NCBI GenBank assembly: GCA_025989215.1
Contig: JAPDNP010000005.1
Coordinates: 107,275 to 171,274, forward strand
Direction of reading: 5' to 3'
Source of the DNA: Neisseriaceae bacterium JH1-16
Lineage (GTDB): Bacteria; Pseudomonadota; Gammaproteobacteria; Burkholderiales; Chromobacteriaceae
DNA: 64,000 nucleotides
In this document: piece by piece, positions 46,907-55,412 of the stretch
Numbering within the stretch: position 1 is the first letter of the stretch
Layout: each line of letters begins with the position of its first letter
Notes under the pieces: model-generated
The model's input: the letters and a program-made list of their open reading frames with translations, nothing else
Told to the model about the DNA's origin: nothing
The model's database searches: none
Made by a program: the position numbers and the translations under genes

Positions 46907-48367
46907 TCACCCCAGCGGCGAGCCCGGCTCCTCGTCGCTGGTCGCCACGCAGAAGTCCGCCGCGCCGGCGCTGCCCGCCACGCCCTTCACCGTAGTCACC
47001 CGGTCGCGACCGATCGCCGCGGCGCCCGGCACGCGGAAGGTGGTCACGTCGAGCTTGGCGATCGGCACCTCCAGCGGCGCCGGCAGCTGCGGCACCCAGT
47101 CGTACGGCGCACGGTAGGCGCGGTAGACCAGGTTCAGCTTGGCCCAGCCGGTGCCCCAGTACGGGCTGATGTATTCCCACACCAGCTCGTGTTCCGGCGT
47201 CACCTCGAACAGCCGGCCATCCGAGCCCTCGGTGATCAGCGTGTTGCCGTTGGGCAGGCGCTGCGCGCTGCTGATGAACGGGCTGTAGAAGCGCGAGGCG
47301 TCGAGCGGCACCACGAAGCCCGCCTCGGCCGGGGTGTACTGCCAAACGATGGCGAGACTGACCGGGTCGATCTCCAGCACCCGCGAGTAGTCGCGGCGCG
47401 CATTGCGCAGCCCGTCCGGCGAGGCCGGGTTCGGCGCGCCGTAGCCGGCCCAGCCGCCGTTATCGAACACCAGCAGGTTGCCGGCGCCGGGCAGGCCCTG
47501 CGGGATGATGTGGGCGTGGTGCAGGCCGATGATCCAGCCGAGCGCCTTTTCCGCCTCGCTGCCGTCGTAGTTCGGGCCGAGCCGCCAGACGATCTTGCCG
47601 CTGGCCTTGTCGACGATGGCGATGATGTTCGCCTCGCGCGAATCCCAGATCAGGTTGTCCGGGTGGAAGCGCACATCGCCGGCGTCGTAGTGGCGGTTCG
47701 GCCCCAGCACCGACAACGAGTTGATGTGCAGCCAGTCGCCCACCTTGCGGTCGGCCAACTGGCGCTGGTTCGGGTTCTGGAACAGCGCGGTGCGCGCGTC
47801 GTCGTCGAAGCCGAGCTCGTCGATGTGGTCGCTGGCGCGCCATTCCCAGACGATCTGGCCGTCCCACGTTACCTCGACGATCTTGTCGTCGAGCAGCCGC
47901 TGGTCGGAGATCTTGGCGTTGTGCAGTTCCTCGTGCACCAGCAGCAGCGTGTTGCCGCCGGCGGTTTGCGGCGCCTGCTCCGGCGCGTAGTAGCCAGTCG
48001 GGCTGCCGGCGCGCTGGTAGTCGTGGTGCTGGCGCGCCACCCAGCGGCTCGGCTCGCCCGGGTCTCTCACCTGCTCCAGCCCGTCGAAGCGCCACACGAT
48101 GTTGCCATCCCAGTCCACCTGCACCAGGTCGACCTGGTCCTGGAACGCGTGCTGCGGGTTGCGCTTGGCGGTGCTGCCGAACACCTGGCCGCCCGGCAGC
48201 AGCTTGGCCGGGAAGCCCTGCAGCCCCTGCCACACCTGCACCTCGCGGCCGTTCATGTCGATCAGCACCGTGCCGACGCCCTCGGCGTGGAACACGGTAT
48301 AGCCGCTCCACGCCTTGTCGGGGTGGTAGACGGTGGCGCCGGTGGGGTAGACGGTGGGGTGGCCCAT
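46907..48367 (-). CDS. Arylsulfotransferase (ASST)-like beta-propeller protein
   Basis: This 486-residue protein is made of repeated WDGxIVWxxxG blades, for example VDWDGNIVWRFDGLEQV and VTWDGQIVWEWRASDHIDELGF. SGKIVWRLGP, HHAHIIPQGLPGAGNLLVFDNGG and the late PNGNTLITEGSDGRLFEVTPEHELVWEY also match the arylsulfotransferase family. No signal peptide is visible, so it may be cytoplasmic, unlike periplasmic AssT. ATG 48367 is chosen because AAGGA lies nine bases upstream; ATG 48376 is too close to it. Substrate unknown. Confidence 0.85.
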   Translation of the reverse strand: MGHPTVYPTGATVYHPDKAWSGYTVFHAEGVGTVLIDMNGREVQVWQGLQGFPAKLLPGGQVFGSTAKRNPQHAFQDQVDLVQVDWDGNIVWRFDGLEQVRDPGEPSRWVARQHHDYQRAGSPTGYYAPEQAPQTAGGNTLLLVHEELHNAKISDQRLLDDKIVEVTWDGQIVWEWRASDHIDELGFDDDARTALFQNPNQRQLADRKVGDWLHINSLSVLGPNRHYDAGDVRFHPDNLIWDSREANIIAIVDKASGKIVWRLGPNYDGSEAEKALGWIIGLHHAHIIPQGLPGAGNLLVFDNGGWAGYGAPNPASPDGLRNARRDYSRVLEIDPVSLAIVWQYTPAEAGFVVPLDASRFYSPFISSAQRLPNGNTLITEGSDGRLFEVTPEHELVWEYISPYWGTGWAKLNLVYRAYRAPYDWVPQLPAPLEVPIAKLDVTTFRVPGAAAIGRDRVTTVKGVAGSAGAADFCVATSDEEPGSPLG

Positions 48368-48634
48368 GCTGCACATCCTTGTCGTGGTCGAAAGATGCAG
48401 GGGCCATTGCAAGCGCCGTGCCTGCGCACCTTGGCCGAACGGCGCGGCCGGCCAGGCCAGGCGCGACAAGGCTTTCGACCAACGTTCAGACAAAATCGAT
48501 CAGCTGTGCGGCCGGCGGACGCTGCGCCGAATCCGCCAGCCCCGCCGCGTTTTCAGCAAGCCGCAGTGGTGAATCGCACAGCCGCGCTGCGCATCCGACT
48601 AGGAGTAGCGCGGCCCGCGCCGTATCATGAACAG
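48368..48634. other. Non-coding gap with one TTGGCCGAA copy
   Basis: This gap of 267 bp holds the 9-mer at 48431. I see no gene. The promoter of the zinc-ribbon gene probably lies near 48605-48628, where CGTATCAT could be a weak -10 box. Confidence 0.35.
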
Positions 48635-48853
48635 ATGATGACCAAAGACTTCAAACCCGCCATGAACAACCCGGCCCCGCTGGTTCCGAAACCTTGCCCG
48701 AAGTGCGGCGCCGCCGCCGAAGTGGGCCGTTCCGGCTCGCACCGCTTCTGGGTGCAGTGCAGCGGCTACCTCGGCTACGGCAACTGCACCGCGATCGGCC
48801 CGCAGACCGACAACAAGAAGGAAGCGATCCTGAAGTGGAACGCGATGAAGTAA
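48635..48853 (+). CDS. Small zinc-ribbon protein, Lar-like
   Basis: This 72-residue protein (MMTKDFKPAMNNPAPLVPKP) has one Cys4 ribbon formed by CPKCG and VQCSGYLGYGNC, then KKEAILKWNAMK. The CPxCG, tryptophan and final WN pattern are those of the Lar restriction-alleviation family and related phage or chromosomal zinc ribbons. No phage genes adjoin. A start at ATG 48635, 48638 or 48662 is possible. Confidence 0.75.
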   Translation: MMTKDFKPAMNNPAPLVPKPCPKCGAAAEVGRSGSHRFWVQCSGYLGYGNCTAIGPQTDNKKEAILKWNAMK

Positions 48854-48970
48854 ACCCGGCGGCCCGGTAGTCGCCACCCCCTGCCGGCGATCCCACGAGC
48901 GCCGTGGGATCCACTCCGGCCGGCCCATTCCACACCCGTCACGCCCCTGAACCCGGCGCCATCGCCCGCC

Positions 48971-49005
48971 TTATCAATTGTTAACACTCCTTAACAGTCC
49001 TTGCC
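48971..49005 (+). promoter_or_regulatory. Ten-base phased TTAAC repeats, OmpR/PhoB-type operator
   Basis: TTAAC occurs at 48981 and 48991, with weaker TTATC at 48971 and TTGCC at 49001, all on a 10-bp period. This is the spacing expected for tandem winged-helix response-regulator dimers. It lies about 85-120 bp upstream of the exported protein at 49089. Confidence 0.5.
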
Positions 49006-49088
49006 GCCAACTTTACATATGCTGACCGTGCATTTACATGCGGTGCACAAGGCATCGGCAATCCGGCAACGATAACGGGAGAACAAAC

Positions 49089-49550
49089 ATGTCGAGCAAG
49101 ACTCTGGCCGTGGTAGCGGCGGCAGTACTTTTCGGGGCGGGCAGCCTCGCCTTCGCCGGCGGCAATGGCCATGGTAGCGGTGGCGGACATGGTGGCGGTG
49201 GCGGACATGCTGGCAGCGCTCATGGCGCGAACCATGCCAGCGGCAACGCCGCGGCGCCCGTCAGCAGCAAAAGCGTGCTGAACTCGAACGGGCGGCATGC
49301 GACTGACCGCGACAAGGGGCACGAGCGGGCCGCTGATCGACACAGCTCGAAGAGCGACAAAACCCATCACCACAGCAAGACGCACATCGGCAGTAAGAAG
49401 ACGCTGAACTCGAATGGGCTGAAGGCAGCGGATCACGACAAGGGGCAAGAGCGTGCCGCCGACCGGCACAGACTGAACGCCACGAAGAATGAAGCGGCGG
49501 GCCAGTCGCCCAGCACCAGCCCCGCGCCGAAGCAGCCCGTGCAGAACTGA
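49089..49550 (+). CDS. Exported Gly/His-rich protein with two internal repeats
   Basis: This 153-residue protein has a signal peptide (MSSKTLAVVAAAVLFGAGSLAFA). A Gly/His-rich segment follows (GGNGHGSGGGHGGGGGHAG), then two copies of a roughly 27-residue unit, SVLNSNGRHATDRDKGHERA and TLNSNGLKAADHDKGQERA, each followed by ADRH. A HHHSKTH stretch lies between them. It may bind metal ions in the periplasm or envelope. No family recognised. GGGAGAA precedes ATG 49089. A terminator follows. Confidence 0.8.
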   Translation: MSSKTLAVVAAAVLFGAGSLAFAGGNGHGSGGGHGGGGGHAGSAHGANHASGNAAAPVSSKSVLNSNGRHATDRDKGHERAADRHSSKSDKTHHHSKTHIGSKKTLNSNGLKAADHDKGQERAADRHRLNATKNEAAGQSPSTSPAPKQPVQN

Positions 49551-49565
49551 TCTGCGTCCCGCCTA

Positions 49566-49596
49566 GAAGAAAGGCAGCCATCCGGCTGCCTTTTTC
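49566..49596 (+). terminator. Intrinsic terminator
   Basis: The stem AAGGCAGCC / GGCTGCCTT with a four-base loop and T5 tail lies 17 bp after the stop of the exported Gly/His-rich gene. Confidence 0.85.
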
Positions 49597-49814
49597 ATTG
49601 CCCCTGCGCCATTCAATTCCAAATGCTTAATTTTCGATAGGAAAAGTTGGAAATTGGATATTTCTGTCGCGATCTCAAACGACGTCCCTCGGTCATCGGC
49701 ATAGCATCTCTTGGCAGCAAATTCGATTCGTACGGCATCCGCCTTGCGGCCATCGGCCCGCTGCTGTCCATAACAAGCAGGGGCCGGCCACGGCCCCCCG
49801 GAGAGAGAACGACC

Positions 49815-51041
49815 ATGAAAATGACCCGTACCGCCTTGTCGCTGGCCCTGGGCCTGATCTTCCTGAACGGCCAGGTGCAGGCCGCCCCGCCGCTGACCAC
49901 CAGCAACGGCAAGGCCGCCGTCAGCGTCGCCGCCAGCAATGCCTGGGTGGAGATCGACCGCGCCGCCTTCGAGCACAACATCCGCACCTTGCAGAAGGAA
50001 ATGGCTGGCAAGTCGAAGATCTGCGCGATCCTGAAGGCCGACGCCTACGGCCACGGCATCGGCCTGCTGATGCCGACCATCATCAAGACCGGCGTGCCGT
50101 GCGTGGGCATCGCCAGCAACGAAGAGGCGCGCGTGGTACGCGCCAGCGGCTTCAAGGGCACCCTGGTGCGGGTGCGCACCGCCACGCTGCCGGAAATCAA
50201 CGCGGCGCTGAAGTACAACATGGAAGAGCTGATGGGCAACGTCGACCTGGCCCGCGAAGCCGGCGAACTTGCGCGTCGCCACGGCCGCGACTTGCGCGTG
50301 CACCTGGCGCTGAACTCGGCCGGCATGAGCCGCAACGGCGTGGACATGGCCACCGAGCAGGGCAAGAAGGACGCCGTCGCGATCACCGAGATGCGCGGCC
50401 TGAAGGTGGTCGGCGTGATGACGCACTTCCCGATCGAAGAGAAGGAAGACGTGGTGAAGGGCCTGGCAGTGTTCAACCAGGACGTGGCCTGGCTGTTCGC
50501 CAACAGCAAGCTCGATCGCAAGAAGGTGACGGTGCACGCCGCCAACTCGTTCGCGACCTTGGAAGTGCCGGAAGCGCGCCTGGACATGGTGCGCCCGGGC
50601 GGCGCGCTGTTCGGCGACACCGTGCCGTCGCACACCGAGTACCAGCGCGTGATGCAGTTCAAGTCGCGCGTGGCGTCGGTGAACAGCTACCCGGCCGGCA
50701 ACACGGTGGGCTATGACCGCACCTACACGCTGAAGCGCGATTCGAAGCTGGCCAACATCCCGGTCGGCTACTCGGACGGTTACCGCCGCGTGTTCACCAA
50801 CAAGGGCTTCGTGCTGATCGACGGCCAGCGCGTGCCGGTGGTGGGCAAGGTGTCGATGAACACGCTGATGGTGGACGTGACCGACGTGCCGAGCGTGAAG
50901 GCGGGCGACGAGGTGGTGTTGTTCGGCAAGCAGGGCAAGGCGGAGATCACCCAGGACGAGACCGAGACCATCAACGGCGCGTTGCTGGCCGACCTGTACA
51001 CGGTATGGGGCAATTCGAATCCGAAGATTCTGAAGAACTGA
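49815..51041 (+). CDS. bsr: Exported broad-specificity amino acid racemase
   Basis: This 408-residue alanine-racemase-fold enzyme has a signal peptide (MKMTRTALSLALGLIFLNGQVQA). The PLP lysine is Lys74 in CAILKADAYGHG, the same numbering as the Vibrio racemase BsrV. The catalytic tyrosine lies in NTVGYDRTY. A periplasmic location and motifs such as HLALNSAGMSRNG mark the Bsr group, which makes non-canonical D-amino acids that remodel peptidoglycan and act as signals. GAGAGAGAACGACC precedes ATG 49815. A terminator lies about 50 bp after the stop. Confidence 0.93.
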   Translation: MKMTRTALSLALGLIFLNGQVQAAPPLTTSNGKAAVSVAASNAWVEIDRAAFEHNIRTLQKEMAGKSKICAILKADAYGHGIGLLMPTIIKTGVPCVGIASNEEARVVRASGFKGTLVRVRTATLPEINAALKYNMEELMGNVDLAREAGELARRHGRDLRVHLALNSAGMSRNGVDMATEQGKKDAVAITEMRGLKVVGVMTHFPIEEKEDVVKGLAVFNQDVAWLFANSKLDRKKVTVHAANSFATLEVPEARLDMVRPGGALFGDTVPSHTEYQRVMQFKSRVASVNSYPAGNTVGYDRTYTLKRDSKLANIPVGYSDGYRRVFTNKGFVLIDGQRVPVVGKVSMNTLMVDVTDVPSVKAGDEVVLFGKQGKAEITQDETETINGALLADLYTVWGNSNPKILKN

Positions 51042-51090
51042 GTGTCCTGCTTTCGGCTGGCTGGGTGACGATTGGCCGAAGGAGGGGAGA

Positions 51091-51119
51091 GGAAGCCGTC
51101 CGTGAGGGCGGCTTTTTTG
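51091..51119 (+). terminator. Intrinsic terminator after bsr
   Basis: The stem AAGCCGTCC / GGGCGGCTT has one wobble pair, a GTGA loop and a T6 tail. A TTGGCCGAA copy (51072) lies just before it. Confidence 0.82.
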
Positions 51120-51328
51120 TTGGGGGTGGGGAGGGGTTTGGCCGACGTTGAAGATAGCGGGGAACGTTGCCTAGCTCACTTGGCGGAAAGCTCACTTTAA
51201 CGCCTTGCGGACAGTGGCTGGATGAAAACTCAGGGGAAAACATCGACTAGGGCTGGACTTGAAAACCTGATGTCTTTCGGCCAACGTTGATGAGACCTGT
51301 TGCCTTGTCGGTCTCGCCCGACTGGCGA

Positions 51329-51360
51329 GTTCCTTTTCTTGCTTCGCCAAGAAAAGGAAC
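51329..51360. repeat. Long perfect palindrome 1
   Basis: GTTCCTTTTCTTG (51329-51341) pairs with CAAGAAAAGGAAC (51348-51360) around the loop CTTCGC. The AAGAAAAGG-type arms and a GCGAAG-like loop resemble dispersed palindromes seen in many proteobacteria. Confidence 0.8.
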
Positions 51361-51593
51361 CAAAAGAAGGCGACCCCACGACGCCGGCCCGCTTTGCGGG
51401 CTGCCCTGCGGGCGCCACGGCCAACGGGCGGCTGCGCAACTCGCACCGACTACGTCGGCACTCGGACAGTGCTCGCCGACGTCCCCCGTTGGCCGCGTCG
51501 TCCTCGGCGGCGTCGAAGGGGGATGGGGTGTGCGTAGGTAAGGTTCGCTTGTCTTGATCGGAAAGTCAGTTGGGTGAAGAGAGAGCGGCGTAC

Positions 51594-51632
51594 TGTGGAT
51601 AACTTGGTCAGTTAATGCCCTGCTGTGGATAA
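51594..51632 (-). promoter_or_regulatory. Pair of perfect DnaA boxes, 30 bp apart
   Basis: TGTGGATAA, the complement of the consensus TTATCCACA, occurs at 51594-51602 and 51624-51632. Both are preceded by C and in the same orientation, exactly 30 bp apart. Confidence 0.75.
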
Positions 51633-51926
51633 GACCCAAGGTTGGCCGAAAGCCTGCCACTCGGCCTCTACGAAACAGGTGGATTTCGGCCAACCTAGTG
51701 CCACCGCGAATTGATCCGTTACTACGCTTTTACGTTCCTATTCAGCTCCGTCACAATCATCCTGCCCATCCCCTTTGCGCTGCCGAGCGATCGTCAAGCG
51801 GCCAGGTCTTAAGCCGCCGCTTGTTCGAGTCCCGCGACGTTAGCGCGGGGCGAGTTCGGCGGCGCCTGGCCGCTTGGCAGGCGCGAGGGAAGCCGAAGGC
51901 CAGCGCATCGGGGTCGCCTTTTCTTT

Positions 51927-51962
51927 GAGTACTTTCTTTTGGCGACGCAAAAGAAAGTACTC
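51927..51962. repeat. Long perfect palindrome 2
   Basis: GAGTACTTTCTTTT (51927-51940) pairs with AAAAGAAAGTACTC (51949-51962) around GGCGACGC. It is related in style to palindrome 1 in the same gap. Confidence 0.8.
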
Positions 51963-52073
51963 CGCCCCGCCGGGCGGGACCGGCGCTGCCCCGATCCCCA
52001 CTCACGTTGGCCGAAAAGCACGATGGGTGACGGACATCACCACCTCCACTCACTGCACAAATCACCGCAATAC

Positions 52074-52120
52074 AAAAAAGCTTGGCCGAACGGAAAACCA
52101 ATCCCGTTCGGCCAAGCTTC
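52074..52120 (-). terminator. pdxH terminator made of two inverted TTGGCCGAA copies
   Basis: AAGCTTGGCCGAACGG and CCGTTCGGCCAAGCTT form a perfect 16-bp stem around a ten-base loop, with a T6 run on the minus strand. Both arms contain the full 9-mer (52082 and 52107). Confidence 0.92.
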
Positions 52121-52157
52121 AATCGCGACGGCGGGCATCACCCGCCGCAACCCTAGC

Positions 52158-52799
52158 TCACGGCGCCAACCGCGCCCGCCGCCACTGCCCATCCTCCTGC
52201 AGCAGATACTCCACCCGGTCGTGCAACCGACTCGGCCGGCCCTGCCAGAACTCCAGCCGGTCCGGCACCAGCGCGAAGCCGCCCCAGTGCTCCGGGCGCG
52301 GCACCGACAGCGGAAACTTCACCCCGAACATCGCCGCGCGCTTCACCAGCGTGCTCTTGCCCGGGATCTCCTGGCTCTGCTCCGACGCCCAGGCGCCCAG
52401 GCGGCTGGTATACGGGCGGCTGGCGAAGTAGCTGTCCGACACCTCCGGCGCCACCCGCTCCACCCGGCCCTCGATACGCACCTGGCGCTCCAGCTCCGGC
52501 CAGAAGAAGGTCAGCGCGGCAAACGGGTGGGCGGTCAGCGCCTGGCCCTTGCGGCTCAGGTAGTTGGTGTAGAACACCAGCTGGCCGTCCTCGACCCCCT
52601 TGAGCAGCACGATGCGCGCCGAGGGCCGGCCGTCGGCGCCGACGGTGGCCAGGTGCATCGCGGTCGGCTCGTTCACCTTGGCGGTCACCGCCTCGTGCAG
52701 CCAGACTTCGAACTGCGCGACCGGGTCGGGCAGGCAGTCTTCCGGCGACAGCTCGTGTTGCGCGTATTCCTGGCGGATATCGGCGAGATTCAGCGACAT
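52158..52799 (-). CDS. pdxH: Pyridoxamine 5'-phosphate oxidase
   Basis: This 213-residue FMN enzyme makes PLP from PNP or PMP. It has the opening [30 protein letters not shown], the FMN segment [27 protein letters not shown] and the C-terminal [18 protein letters not shown] 52799 has AGGAGA about nine bases upstream, better placed than a GTG at 52808. It is leftward, divergent from hemA, and ends in a perfect inverted-repeat terminator. Confidence 0.96.
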   Translation of the reverse strand: MSLNLADIRQEYAQHELSPEDCLPDPVAQFEVWLHEAVTAKVNEPTAMHLATVGADGRPSARIVLLKGVEDGQLVFYTNYLSRKGQALTAHPFAALTFFWPELERQVRIEGRVERVAPEVSDSYFASRPYTSRLGAWASEQSQEIPGKSTLVKRAAMFGVKFPLSVPRPEHWGGFALVPDRLEFWQGRPSRLHDRVEYLLQEDGQWRRARLAP

Positions 52800-52986
52800 G
52801 GGGACCACTCTCCTGAGGCAAGATGGCCGTATCTTAGAGCCGCGGCGGCAAAACGGCGAGCGGCCGCTGAACTGCCGCTGAGCTGGATCAAGCGCACGCC
52901 GATCGCCCCTGGATGGTGTTGGCCGCCACGGGGGGCCCCGCTTGAGGTAAAATCGTCACCTTTGTCAACGCTGTTGCCTCGTCCCG

Positions 52987-54243
52987 ATGCATCTGGTCGC
53001 CTTCGGTCTGAACCATCACACCGCCCCGCTCGCCATCCGTGAAAAGCTCGCTTTTCCCGCGGAGACGCTGCCGTCGGCGCTGGCCAGCCTGGTCGGCTCG
53101 CATGCGGCGCGCGAGGCGGCCATCGTGTCGACCTGCAACCGCACCGAGGTGTACTGCGCCGCCAACGACCCGGAAGCCGCGCTGGCCTGGCTGGCGGCGT
53201 TCCACCGCATGGAAGCGGCGGAGCTGGCGCCGTACCTGTACCAGCTCGACACCGCCTCGGCGGCGCGCCACGCCTTTAGGGTCGCCTCCGGGCTCGACTC
53301 GATGGTGCTGGGCGAGACGCAGATTCTCGGCCAGATCAAGGACGCGGTGCGCGTCGCCGAACACGAAGGCACGCTCGGCACGCTGCTGAACGGCCTGTTC
53401 CAGCGCACCTTCGCGGTCGCCAAGGAAGTGCGCAGCAAGACCGCGATCGGCGCCAGCTCGGTGTCGATGGCCGCCGCCGCGGTGAAGCTGGTCGAGCAGA
53501 TCTTTCCGACCATCTCCGAGCTGAAGGTGTTGTTCATCGGCGCCGGCGAGATGATCGAGCTGGTCGGCACCCACTTCGCCGCGCGCGACCCGTCCTGTAT
53601 CACCGTGGCCAACCGCACGCTGGAGCGTGGCGAGAAGCTGGCGAGTCAGTTGGGCGGCAACGCGATGCTGCTGTCCGAGCTGCCCGACGCGCTGGCGCGC
53701 TACGACGTGGTGGTGTCGTCGACCGCCAGCTCGCTGCCCATCGTCGGCAAGGGCCTGGTCGAGCGCGCGATCAAGGCGCGCCGCCACCGCCCGATGTTCA
53801 TGCTCGACCTGGCGGTGCCGCGCGATATCGAGGCCGAGGTCGCCGAGCTGGACGACGTGTTCCTGTACAGCGTCGACGACATCGCCGGCATCGTTGAAGT
53901 GGGCCGCGAGGCGCGCCAGGTGGCCGCCGAGCAGGCCGAACAGATCATCCGCGAGCGGGTCGACGAATTCGTCGGCTGGCTCAAGCAGCGCGACAGCGTG
54001 CCGACCATCCGCGCGCTACGTGACGAGGCCGAACGGGTGCGCCGCAACGCGCTCGACGCCGCGCTCAAGCAGCTGGCCAAGGGCGATGCGCCCGAACAGG
54101 TGCTCGAGACCCTGTCCAAGCAACTGACCAACAAATTGCTGCATCCGCCGACGCAGGCGCTGTCCCAGGCGCGCGGCGACGAGCAGGACGCGCTGATCGA
54201 CACCATCGCGCGGCTTTACCGATTGAACCGGAGTGATTTTTGA
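52987..54243 (+). CDS. hemA: Glutamyl-tRNA reductase
   Basis: This 418-residue enzyme reduces glutamyl-tRNA(Glu) to glutamate-1-semialdehyde, the first committed step of tetrapyrrole synthesis in the C5 pathway. The catalytic cysteine is in [12 protein letters not shown], the NADPH-binding motif is [13 protein letters not shown], and the dimerisation helix ends [19 protein letters not shown] box (52948-52953) may be the -10. The stop overlaps the prfA start as TGATG, a classic hemA-prfA arrangement. It feeds the hemC/hemD enzymes encoded 48 kb away. Confidence 0.97.
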   Translation: MHLVAFGLNHHTAPLAIREKLAFPAETLPSALASLVGSHAAREAAIVSTCNRTEVYCAANDPEAALAWLAAFHRMEAAELAPYLYQLDTASAARHAFRVASGLDSMVLGETQILGQIKDAVRVAEHEGTLGTLLNGLFQRTFAVAKEVRSKTAIGASSVSMAAAAVKLVEQIFPTISELKVLFIGAGEMIELVGTHFAARDPSCITVANRTLERGEKLASQLGGNAMLLSELPDALARYDVVVSSTASSLPIVGKGLVERAIKARRHRPMFMLDLAVPRDIEAEVAELDDVFLYSVDDIAGIVEVGREARQVAAEQAEQIIRERVDEFVGWLKQRDSVPTIRALRDEAERVRRNALDAALKQLAKGDAPEQVLETLSKQLTNKLLHPPTQALSQARGDEQDALIDTIARLYRLNRSDF

Positions 54244-55319
54244 TGAAAGCGTCGATCGCCGCCAAACTGACGACGTTGACCGAGCGACTGGAAGAGGTCA
54301 CTCACCTGCTGGCCAGCGAAGCGGCCACGCAGAACATGGATGAATTCCGCAAGCTGACCCGCGAGCACGCCGAGCTGACCCCGGTGGTGGAGACCTTTGC
54401 GTCCTACCAGTTGGCCGAAGCCGACATCGCCGCCGCCACCGAGATGCTGGCCGACCCGGAGATGAAGGAATTCGCCCAGGCAGAGATCGCCGAGGGCCGC
54501 GAACGGCTCGACGCGCTCGACGTCGAGCTGCAGAAGCTGCTGCTGCCGAAAGACCCGAACGACGAACGCAACATCTTCCTCGAAGTGCGCGCCGGCACCG
54601 GCGGCGACGAGGCGGCGCTGTTCGCCGGCGACCTGCTGCGCATGTACACCCGCTTCGCCGAGCGCAACCGCTGGCAGGTCGAAGTGGTCTCGGCGTCCGA
54701 ATCGGACCTGGGCGGCTACAAGGAAGTGATCGTGCGCATCGACGGGCTGGGCGCCTATTCGAAGCTGAAATTCGAATCGGGCGGCCACCGCGTGCAGCGC
54801 GTACCGGCCACCGAAACCCAGGGCCGCATCCACACCTCGGCGTGCACCGTGGCGGTGATGGCCGAGGCCGACGAACTGGTCGAGGTAGTGCTGAACCCGG
54901 CCGACCTGCGCATCGACACCTATCGCGCCAGCGGCGCCGGCGGCCAGCACATCAACAAGACCGACTCGGCGGTACGCGTTACCCACCTGCCGACCGGCAT
55001 CGTCGCCGAATGCCAGGACGACCGCTCGCAGCACAAGAACAAGGCGCGCGCCTTGGCGGTACTGGCGGCCCGCATCAACGACATCCAGCGTCGCGAGCAG
55101 CAGGCCAAGGAAGCGGCCGAGCGCAAGAGCCTGGTCGGCTCGGGCGACCGCTCCGAGCGCATCCGCACCTACAACTACCCGCAGGGGCGCATCACCGACC
55201 ACCGCATCAACCTGACGCTGTACAAGCTCGACGCGGTGATGGACGGCGACCTGTTCGAGATGACCGACGCGCTGTCGGCCGAACACCAGGCCGAGCTGCT
55301 GGCGGCGATGGGCGAGTAA
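54243..55319 (+). CDS. prfA: Peptide chain release factor 1
   Basis: This 358-residue RF1 recognises UAA and UAG. The anticodon-like PxT motif is PAT in [14 protein letters not shown], and the peptidyl-transferase GGQ motif is in [19 protein letters not shown]. Start ATG 54243 shares one base with the hemA stop, with GGAG upstream inside hemA. No prmC follows. A TTGGCCGAA-based terminator ends the operon. Confidence 0.97.
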   Translation: MKASIAAKLTTLTERLEEVTHLLASEAATQNMDEFRKLTREHAELTPVVETFASYQLAEADIAAATEMLADPEMKEFAQAEIAEGRERLDALDVELQKLLLPKDPNDERNIFLEVRAGTGGDEAALFAGDLLRMYTRFAERNRWQVEVVSASESDLGGYKEVIVRIDGLGAYSKLKFESGGHRVQRVPATETQGRIHTSACTVAVMAEADELVEVVLNPADLRIDTYRASGAGGQHINKTDSAVRVTHLPTGIVAECQDDRSQHKNKARALAVLAARINDIQRREQQAKEAAERKSLVGSGDRSERIRTYNYPQGRITDHRINLTLYKLDAVMDGDLFEMTDALSAEHQAELLAAMGE

Positions 55320-55346
55320 ACGCATCGCGGGTTTGTTCGCGAAATA

Positions 55347-55382
55347 CCGAAAAGGTTGGCCGAACGGCCAGCCTTTTTTTGT
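55347..55382. terminator. prfA terminator built on TTGGCCGAA
   Basis: AAAAGGTTGGCC pairs with GGCCAGCCTTTT (one wobble) around GAAC and is followed by a T run. The 9-mer starts at 55356. It lies between prfA and the convergent LysR gene. Confidence 0.85.
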
Positions 55383-55412
55383 GCCTGTCAGGCGCATCGA
55401 CGCCGCGGATGG

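Larger units (their letters stand above)
51120..52073. other. Long non-coding region rich in repeats
   Basis: About 950 bp without a credible gene lie between bsr and pdxH. It contains four TTGGCCGAA copies (51286, 51642, 51685, 52007), two long perfect palindromes (51329-51360, 51927-51962) and two DnaA boxes (51594, 51624). Open frames here have shifting composition and no family resemblance, and they run across the palindromes. Confidence 0.7.

Noticed and set aside
51247-51693. Leftward frames of 69-148 codons across palindrome 1
   Set aside because: They cross a perfect palindrome and the DnaA boxes; such frames over repeats are artefacts.
51120-52073. Chromosomal oriC
   Set aside because: Only two DnaA boxes, no adjacent dnaA, dnaN, gyrB, rpmH or parAB, and no clear AT-rich unwinding element.
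51757-52122. A 121-codon leftward frame in the bsr-pdxH gap
   Set aside because: It runs across palindrome 2 and the pdxH terminator and has no family pattern or ribosome site.
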